Of a stretch of 64,000 nt of DNA, positions 58,421 to 64,000 are shown in pieces. The notes beneath the pieces were generated by a model that did no database searches, was not told where the DNA came from, and saw only the letters and a list, made by a program, of their open reading frames with translations. Position 1 is the stretch's first letter. Every line of letters begins with the position of its first letter. A program made the position numbers and the translations under genes. The stretch is from Spirochaetales bacterium (GTDB lineage Bacteria; Spirochaetota; Spirochaetia; JC444; Marispirochaetaceae). The stretch covers positions 1-64,000 of the forward strand of contig JAFGQL010000076.1 in the NCBI GenBank assembly GCA_016935695.1, in the 5' to 3' direction.

Positions 58421-59311
58421 TCATCCCCGGGGATGATACAACCCGTGTTTTGCTTGCAGCATGTCCACATGTACGTGGGTATAAATCTGGGTTGTGGAAA
58501 TATCCTGATGCCCTAATAGCTCCTGTACCGACCGTAAATCCGCTCCTCCCTGGAGCAAATGGGTTGCGAAAGAATGACGCAAGGTATGAATCTTCCCCTC
58601 CACCCCTGCCATTGCGGCAATTTCACGGAACCGTTTCCACATCCCCTTTCTGCTCAGCCCCTCACCCCGGGAATTCAGGAACACCCGGGAGGTATTCGAC
58701 CTCCGGCTCAAAAACTTCGGCCGTCCGTCGCGCATATAATGTTTCATCCAATATAAGGCTTCGTCCCCCAGGGGGATCAGCCGTTCCTTGTCGCCCTTGC
58801 CGATAATCCGCACCAGCTTTTCTTCCGGATAAAAAGACTCCACAAGAAGCTCTACCGCTTCAGAAACCCGCAGACCGCAGGAATAAATCAGCTCAAAAAG
58901 CGCCCGGTCACGGATCCCGCGAGGAGAATTCACAGGAATGCAGGAAAGAAAGCGCTCCACCTCTTCTACGGTCATGACTTCCGGAATTGATTTCTTTAAG
59001 CGCGGCATATCCACCAGCTTTGCAGGATTGTCCTTTCTGATACCCTCAAGAACTATATAAGTATAGAAACTCCGCAGGGTGCTTAAAAGCCGCGCTTTTG
59101 TCCGGCCTTTCAGCCCCGCGTATTCCTCACTGCGGGTAATCAGATAATCAACCAGATCCTGTTTATCCGCCGTCCGGGGATCGGCGCCGCGGGATGCCAA
59201 CCAGTCAAAATACTCACTGATTCCCCGCACATAGGTATCCACCGTGGACATTTTCAAGCGGCGTTCTACCTGCAGGTAATCCCGGTACTGAGCGAGCAAT
59301 GTGTTCATCAT
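58421..59311 (-). CDS. Tyrosine recombinase, XerC/XerD family (copy B)
   Basis: [62 protein letters not shown]. Confidence 0.93.
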   Translation of the reverse strand: MMNTLLAQYRDYLQVERRLKMSTVDTYVRGISEYFDWLASRGADPRTADKQDLVDYLITRSEEYAGLKGRTKARLLSTLRSFYTYIVLEGIRKDNPAKLVDMPRLKKSIPEVMTVEEVERFLSCIPVNSPRGIRDRALFELIYSCGLRVSEAVELLVESFYPEEKLVRIIGKGDKERLIPLGDEALYWMKHYMRDGRPKFLSRRSNTSRVFLNSRGEGLSRKGMWKRFREIAAMAGVEGKIHTLRHSFATHLLQGGADLRSVQELLGHQDISTTQIYTHVHVDMLQAKHGLYHPRG

Positions 59312-60468
59312 TCTCCCTGCCCGGCGTACTTCTTGTCCCTCAGTACCGTGGGGATACCCAGATCGTCATTAATTGAATTCCTGCCGGAAAGAAACAGACT
59401 GGGTGTGTCCCGGGAAATTCCTTCCCGCATCCGTACCCAGTCTTTGTATTTAATGATCTCTTCTTCGTCTTCCTCTGTCTGCTCCGCGGCTTTTACGTCA
59501 CTGCAGGATTTCTGAAAACCCGTGGCGACCACGGTCACCCGGATTTCATCACTCAAGGACGGATCGCATACTGTTCCGGGAATGATCAACGCGTCATCGT
59601 CGGCATGCTGGGTAATCATTTGAACAATTTCCTGATACTCGGTAAGGGACATGTCCTCGCCCCCGGTTACATTGACTAAAATTCCCTTGGCACCTTCTAT
59701 ACAGGCGTCGTCGAGGAGAGGATTGTTGATGGCGTTAGTCGCCGCGTCAACGGCACGGTTCTCTCCCTTCCCGATACCGATTCCCATAAGGGCATCGCCT
59801 TTACCCGACATGATGGTGCACACATCGGCGAAATCTATGTTTATGTCCCCGGGAATGGTAATCAACTCGGAAATACCCTGAACCCCCTGCCTGAGAACAT
59901 CATCCGCCATAAAAAATGCTTCCTTGATGGGCGTCCGCTTGTCCACGATCTGCATCAGATTCTGATTGGGAATCACGATGAGAGTATCAACCGCTTCCCG
60001 TAGTTTCGCGATGCCCGCTTCCGCAAGGGTCTTCTTTTTGGCGCCTTCAAAGTCGAATGGCTTGGTCACTACGGCGACAGAAAGGACCCCCATTTCCCTG
60101 GCTATCCTTGCCACAACCGGAGCCGCACCGGTGCCTGTCCCGCCGCCCATACCGGCAGTAATAAACACCATGTCTGCACCCTCGATCAGCTTCTTGATTT
60201 TTTCGCTGTCTTCCAGAGCGGCTTTTTCTCCCACCTCGGGGATGCCGCCTGCGCCAAGACCGTTGGTCAGTTTGGACCCCAATGGAAGGACAAGTTCCGA
60301 ATTACTGCGCTTGAGGGCCTGCAAATCGGTGTTTGCAGCAATAAACTGCACCCGCCTGACCCCCGAAGCAATCATCCTGTTTACCGCGTTCGAACCGCCG
60401 CCGCCGACTCCAATTACCTTAATCACTGTAGGATCGTCCGCATGATCATCCAATACTTCAATGTGCAT
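59308..60468 (-). CDS. ftsZ: Cell division protein FtsZ
   Basis: [36 protein letters not shown]-terminal [12 protein letters not shown]. Confidence 0.98.
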   Translation of the reverse strand: MHIEVLDDHADDPTVIKVIGVGGGGSNAVNRMIASGVRRVQFIAANTDLQALKRSNSELVLPLGSKLTNGLGAGGIPEVGEKAALEDSEKIKKLIEGADMVFITAGMGGGTGTGAAPVVARIAREMGVLSVAVVTKPFDFEGAKKKTLAEAGIAKLREAVDTLIVIPNQNLMQIVDKRTPIKEAFFMADDVLRQGVQGISELITIPGDINIDFADVCTIMSGKGDALMGIGIGKGENRAVDAATNAINNPLLDDACIEGAKGILVNVTGGEDMSLTEYQEIVQMITQHADDDALIIPGTVCDPSLSDEIRVTVVATGFQKSCSDVKAAEQTEEDEEEIIKYKDWVRMREGISRDTPSLFLSGRNSINDDLGIPTVLRDKKYAGQGE

Positions 60469-60492
60469 AGCCCCCTCCCAAGAGCGAAATAT

Positions 60493-60526
60493 GGTCCGTC
60501 CGGGCGTAAACGCCCGATATGGGACC
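60493..60526 (-). other. Stem-loop in the ftsA-ftsZ intergenic region
   Basis: GGTCC...GGACC enclosing CGGGCG-TTTA-CGCCCG (minus strand) in the 71-nt gap. Confidence 0.5.
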
Positions 60527-60539
60527 GGGTTATTTCAGC

Positions 60540-61769
60540 TTAAAAAAATTCTTTCATCCACTTCATAAGTTTATCCATCGCTGTTGATCCTTTCTTTGCC
60601 GCGGAAACCGGTGTTCTTCCTTCTACCGTCTCCGCTGCATACATCAGCAGTCCCATGACCGTCGCAAACTCCGGTGTTTTGTACTCGGAAACAATGCCGC
60701 CTATCCGTTCCGGTATACCGAGCCTGGCGGGAATACCGAAAATTCCCTGAGCGAGTTCACAGGCACCGGGCATCAACGCGCCTCCCCCGGTTAGAACAAT
60801 GCCGCCGCCAAGGTGCTTCAGATAATCCTTGCGGATAATCTGCTCCCTCACCAGGTTGAAGATCTCCGCCATTCGCGGCTGTATGATCTTGCACAACTCC
60901 TGCCGCGGTATGGCAGCTGCCGGCCAGCCGCCGACACCGGGGATACGGACTTCCTCGTCCTCGCCTATCAAGGGCAGGTAACAGCATCCGTATTCCAGCT
61001 TGATTTTCTCGGCAGAGTCGATCGGTGTCTTGAGCATAATGGAAATATCGCTGGTCACCTGAGATCCTCCCAGAGCAACCACATCGGTGTGATAGGGCGC
61101 TCCTTCCAGATGCACCAGGATATCGGTGGTACCGCCTCCCAGATCAATCAGCAGCACCCCCAGCTCCTTTTCATCATCCGACAAGACCGCCCGGGATGAT
61201 GCAAGGGATTCAAGAACAATGTCCTGAACCCGGAACCCCGCACGGTTGATGCATTTCAGCAGATTCTGGGCGGAGGTGACAGAACCGGTAATGATATGCA
61301 CTTCGGCTTCCAGCCTGATGCCTATCATATCAAGGGGATTTTTTATCCCGCCCTGGTCATCGACAATGAACTCCTGGGGAATCACATGCAGCACTTCCCT
61401 GTCCATGGGAATCACGATCGCCTTTGCCGCATCAATAACCCGGTTGATATCTTCCCTGGTAATTTCCCGCCCCTTGCCGGTGACCGCCACTACTCCCCGG
61501 GAATTAATCCCTTCAATATGGGCTCCTGCAATCCCTGTCACTACACTGGCGACTTCTCTGCCGGACATCATCTCCGCAGCTTCTATAGCCTGGTTTACCG
61601 CCTTGAGGGCGGCTTCAATATTGATGACCACCCCCCTGCGCAGCCCTTGAGACGGCGTAGAACCAATCCCGACGGCTTCAATGACTCCCTGTTCATTCAC
61701 CTCGGCGATAACCGCGTGAATGCGGGTCGTACCAATATCAAGGCCGACTATCTGTTCAGCCATGATCAC
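60540..61769 (-). CDS. ftsA: Cell division protein FtsA
   Basis: AEQIVGLDIGTTRIHAVIAEV; GVLLIDLGGGTTDILVHLEGAPYHTDVVALGG. Confidence 0.97.
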   Translation of the reverse strand: MIMAEQIVGLDIGTTRIHAVIAEVNEQGVIEAVGIGSTPSQGLRRGVVINIEAALKAVNQAIEAAEMMSGREVASVVTGIAGAHIEGINSRGVVAVTGKGREITREDINRVIDAAKAIVIPMDREVLHVIPQEFIVDDQGGIKNPLDMIGIRLEAEVHIITGSVTSAQNLLKCINRAGFRVQDIVLESLASSRAVLSDDEKELGVLLIDLGGGTTDILVHLEGAPYHTDVVALGGSQVTSDISIMLKTPIDSAEKIKLEYGCCYLPLIGEDEEVRIPGVGGWPAAAIPRQELCKIIQPRMAEIFNLVREQIIRKDYLKHLGGGIVLTGGGALMPGACELAQGIFGIPARLGIPERIGGIVSEYKTPEFATVMGLLMYAAETVEGRTPVSAAKKGSTAMDKLMKWMKEFF

Positions 61770-62584
61770 TCCTCCCTCATTTTTAACACTACATTTCCGG
61801 ATCTGAAATCGAGTTCTTCCACACCAGGGGCAATTCCCTGTTTCTCTACCAGATCAATCATAAGTACAATGTGCTCCATCTGTTCCACAGCGAAATCCAG
61901 ATCAGTTCTGGCTTTAACCCTTGAGTGACTGAAATACAGCCATCCGTCGTATTCCCTGTCCGCAAGCCGTTGTATTTTTATTTCCGACAGCAGGTTGTAA
62001 ATAACCGGCCGGTTTGTCCGGAGGTTTTCAAGACCGTTGAGCATGGGAGTGAGTGAACCGTGAATGCGGTCCCCGAATTTCACGTCGGCAGTCTTTACCC
62101 CCGACAGGATCGGCAGCCCTTCTTCGGGAAATGGCGACCGGAACAAAACTCCTTCCTGGTCAACACAGAAAGCCTTCACCCTGTCTCCCGCAAGGAGCAC
62201 AGCCACCGGTGTTCTGGGGATGACATGAATCAGCAGTTTATTGGGAAACTGCTCCTTTACCACGGCATCCAGGACCGAGGGATAACTCTCTATGCGCGCT
62301 TCCATGACGGCCGTGTCCACACTGAAAACCGATTCGGCTCCTGAAAAACCGCTCAACGACACTATCTGGGTATTTGTAAGAGCAAACCCTTCGGGAGCAT
62401 CCACATGGACCTCCTCGATCAGCATACTCCTGGACAAAAACAAATAGTACACAACTTCACCGGTAAAAAAGAGCAGCAATGCCATGATAATGATCTTCAG
62501 CAAGGTCGCCGCGCGGTTTCGCCGTGGTTTTTCGGGTTCTTCAAAATACTCTTTCTGCAGTTCCCAGATCGGCAGACTGCTCAT
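61766..62584 (-). CDS. ftsQ: Cell division protein FtsQ/DivIB (POTRA)
   Basis: Single TM then POTRA-like IEEVHVDAPEGFALTNTQIVSLSGFSG...ARIESYPSVLDAVVKEQFPNKLLIHVIPRTPVAVL; position between ftsW and ftsA. Confidence 0.9.
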   Translation of the reverse strand: MSSLPIWELQKEYFEEPEKPRRNRAATLLKIIIMALLLFFTGEVVYYLFLSRSMLIEEVHVDAPEGFALTNTQIVSLSGFSGAESVFSVDTAVMEARIESYPSVLDAVVKEQFPNKLLIHVIPRTPVAVLLAGDRVKAFCVDQEGVLFRSPFPEEGLPILSGVKTADVKFGDRIHGSLTPMLNGLENLRTNRPVIYNLLSEIKIQRLADREYDGWLYFSHSRVKARTDLDFAVEQMEHIVLMIDLVEKQGIAPGVEELDFRSGNVVLKMREE

Positions 62585-63714
62585 ACAAGACCCCTCCTTT
62601 CGGCGTACCGTGAAATATTCAATAACAGACCGCACATCATGAGGGACACAAGCTTACTGGACCCTCCTGAGGAAAAAAACGGAAGGGGAATTCCCGTAGT
62701 GGGGACAAGCCCTGCGACTACAGCAAAATTGAAGACTGCCTGGAGAAATATCATAGAGGTAATCCCGAAACCCAGAAGAAAGGAAAACCGGCTGCCGCTT
62801 AAAAGGCTGATGCGGTATCCCTGCACTGCAAAGAGCACAAACAAGCCGATAATCACCACCACCCCAATGAGTCCCGATTCTTCGGCCAGTACTGCGAATA
62901 CAAAATCCGAATGGGCTTCCGGCAGACCGCCGATCTTTTCGACTCCCTGGCCTAACCCGACACCGAAAAACCCTCCCCGCAGCAGCGCGTCCTTGGCGGC
63001 CAGCACCTGGTATCCCGTACCCATGGGGTCAATCTCCGGACGGAGATAGGTGATGATGCGCTCTACCCTGTGTTCTTTGGTGAAAACCAGAATGATGGCC
63101 AGGGGTACTGCCGAGGCGATAAGGAACAGAAAATAATACAGACTTACACCTGCGACAAAAAACATGGCAATTGCAACAAAAAGAATGAAAAACGACGTGG
63201 AAAAATCGTTTTGTCCGTAAATGATGAACACCATTATTCCCGTAATTATCAAAGGCGGAAATATAGTGTTCGCGAAATCATTAATACGGTCGCTCTTTTT
63301 ATCAAAAATATGGGCCAGGTAGAGTACTAATGATAATTTTGCAAGTTCCGAAGGCTGAAAGGAACGGCCGAACACGATGATCCACCGCTGAGCGCCGAGT
63401 ATCTTTTTTCCCAACCCGGGTACGAACGGCAGAAATACCATGACGAGGGTCGCAAGAATGATGTGGGGAATGTACTGGCGGAGCATATCCAGAGGAATAT
63501 TCATCAGCAAAAGGCCAAGGGCAATTCCGACAAGAATATACAAGCCGTCTTTCTTTATGAAATAAAAACTGTCGCTGAAGTTCAACTCACCGTAATAGTA
63601 GGAAGCGGAAAACAAGGCGGTAAGGCCTATGCCTACCAGCAGTACCAAAAGCAGCATCAGGTACATATCAAATGAGGATCGTGAACTAGGTTCAAGTACA
63701 AACCGGTCTGCCAT
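62581..63714 (-). CDS. ftsW: Peptidoglycan glycosyltransferase FtsW
   Basis: LGAQRWIIVFGRSFQPSELAKLSLVLYLA; AEESGLIGVVVIIGLF; TTGIPLPFFSSGGSS. Confidence 0.97.
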   Translation of the reverse strand: MADRFVLEPSSRSSFDMYLMLLLVLLVGIGLTALFSASYYYGELNFSDSFYFIKKDGLYILVGIALGLLLMNIPLDMLRQYIPHIILATLVMVFLPFVPGLGKKILGAQRWIIVFGRSFQPSELAKLSLVLYLAHIFDKKSDRINDFANTIFPPLIITGIMVFIIYGQNDFSTSFFILFVAIAMFFVAGVSLYYFLFLIASAVPLAIILVFTKEHRVERIITYLRPEIDPMGTGYQVLAAKDALLRGGFFGVGLGQGVEKIGGLPEAHSDFVFAVLAEESGLIGVVVIIGLFVLFAVQGYRISLLSGSRFSFLLGFGITSMIFLQAVFNFAVVAGLVPTTGIPLPFFSSGGSSKLVSLMMCGLLLNISRYAERRGLV

Positions 63715-64000
63715 TACTGCAACTTCAATGTAGAGAGACTTAAGATGACGAAAAGGCCGCCGAGGATCCAGAACCGGATCACCACTTTGCTTTCATCCCA
63801 GCCGCTGAGCTCGAAATGATGATGAAGCGGCGCCATCCTGAACACCCGCTTTTTCCTGAGTTTATAGGAAAAAACCTGAATGATGACCGAAAAAGCCTCC
63901 AGTACAAAGACACCTCCTACAATAAACAGTAAAATTTCCTTTTTTATCAGCAAGGCGATAACACCGATAATGCCCCCAAGGGCAAGACTCCCGGTATCAC
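63714..64000 (-). CDS. mraY: Phospho-N-acetylmuramoyl-pentapeptide-transferase MraY, C-terminal part (5' end outside window)
   Basis: Frame open to the window edge; [79 protein letters not shown]. Confidence 0.96.
   Translation of the reverse strand, partial: DTGSLALGGIIGVIALLIKKEILLFIVGGVFVLEAFSVIIQVFSYKLRKKRVFRMAPLHHHFELSGWDESKVVIRFWILGGLFVILSLSTLKLQ

Noticed and set aside
55805-59311. Tyrosine recombinases as evidence for a mobile element or integron
   Set aside because: Both sit in tight overlap with core genes, have XerC/D-type length and motifs, and no att-like repeats, cassettes or phage genes were seen nearby.
1-64000. CRISPR array, rRNA, tRNA, tmRNA, rnpB, transposase, prophage
   Set aside because: No spaced direct repeat array, no RNA-gene signatures and no mobile-element proteins seen on reading the window and ORF track; no dedicated search tool was available.

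Overview
This window looks like a chromosomal segment of a spirochaete (Treponema/Spirochaeta-like; inferred from gene content and order, no search was run). Left part (1-23 kb): the end of a glycogen synthase gene; a mrfA/mrfB-type helicase/exonuclease pair; glgC; a NUDIX hydrolase; two small membrane proteins; nnr; a lipoprotein; secA; a LysM/M23 peptidase; a PASTA-containing penicillin-binding protein; a DUF115/Maf-type protein; a LacI-like sensor fused to HD-GYP; a DUF362 ferredoxin protein; and two tandem TetR regulators. Right part (23-64 kb): about 45 co-directional minus-strand genes, running from mraY-ftsW-ftsQ-ftsA-ftsZ through a Xer pair, dprA, hslVU and the complete flgB...flhG flagellar superoperon, to the flagellar sigma factor, a Jag_N-FapA protein, a SwrB-like protein, a J-domain/HEAT protein and CheA. 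I saw no CRISPR array, rRNA, tRNA, transposase or prophage. I do not see a clearly new multi-gene defence-type system; most of the window is core spirochaete biology. The best leads are: a K165/C178 pair in FlgE matching the lysinoalanine cross-link residues of Treponema hooks; a G9 tract abutting the fliP start; a well-formed internal promoter with an inverted repeat before fliM; hairpins between flgE/flbD and ftsA/ftsZ; an unannotated 37-aa membrane ORF; a possibly leaderless lipoprotein promoter divergent from secA; and several unusual domain fusions.
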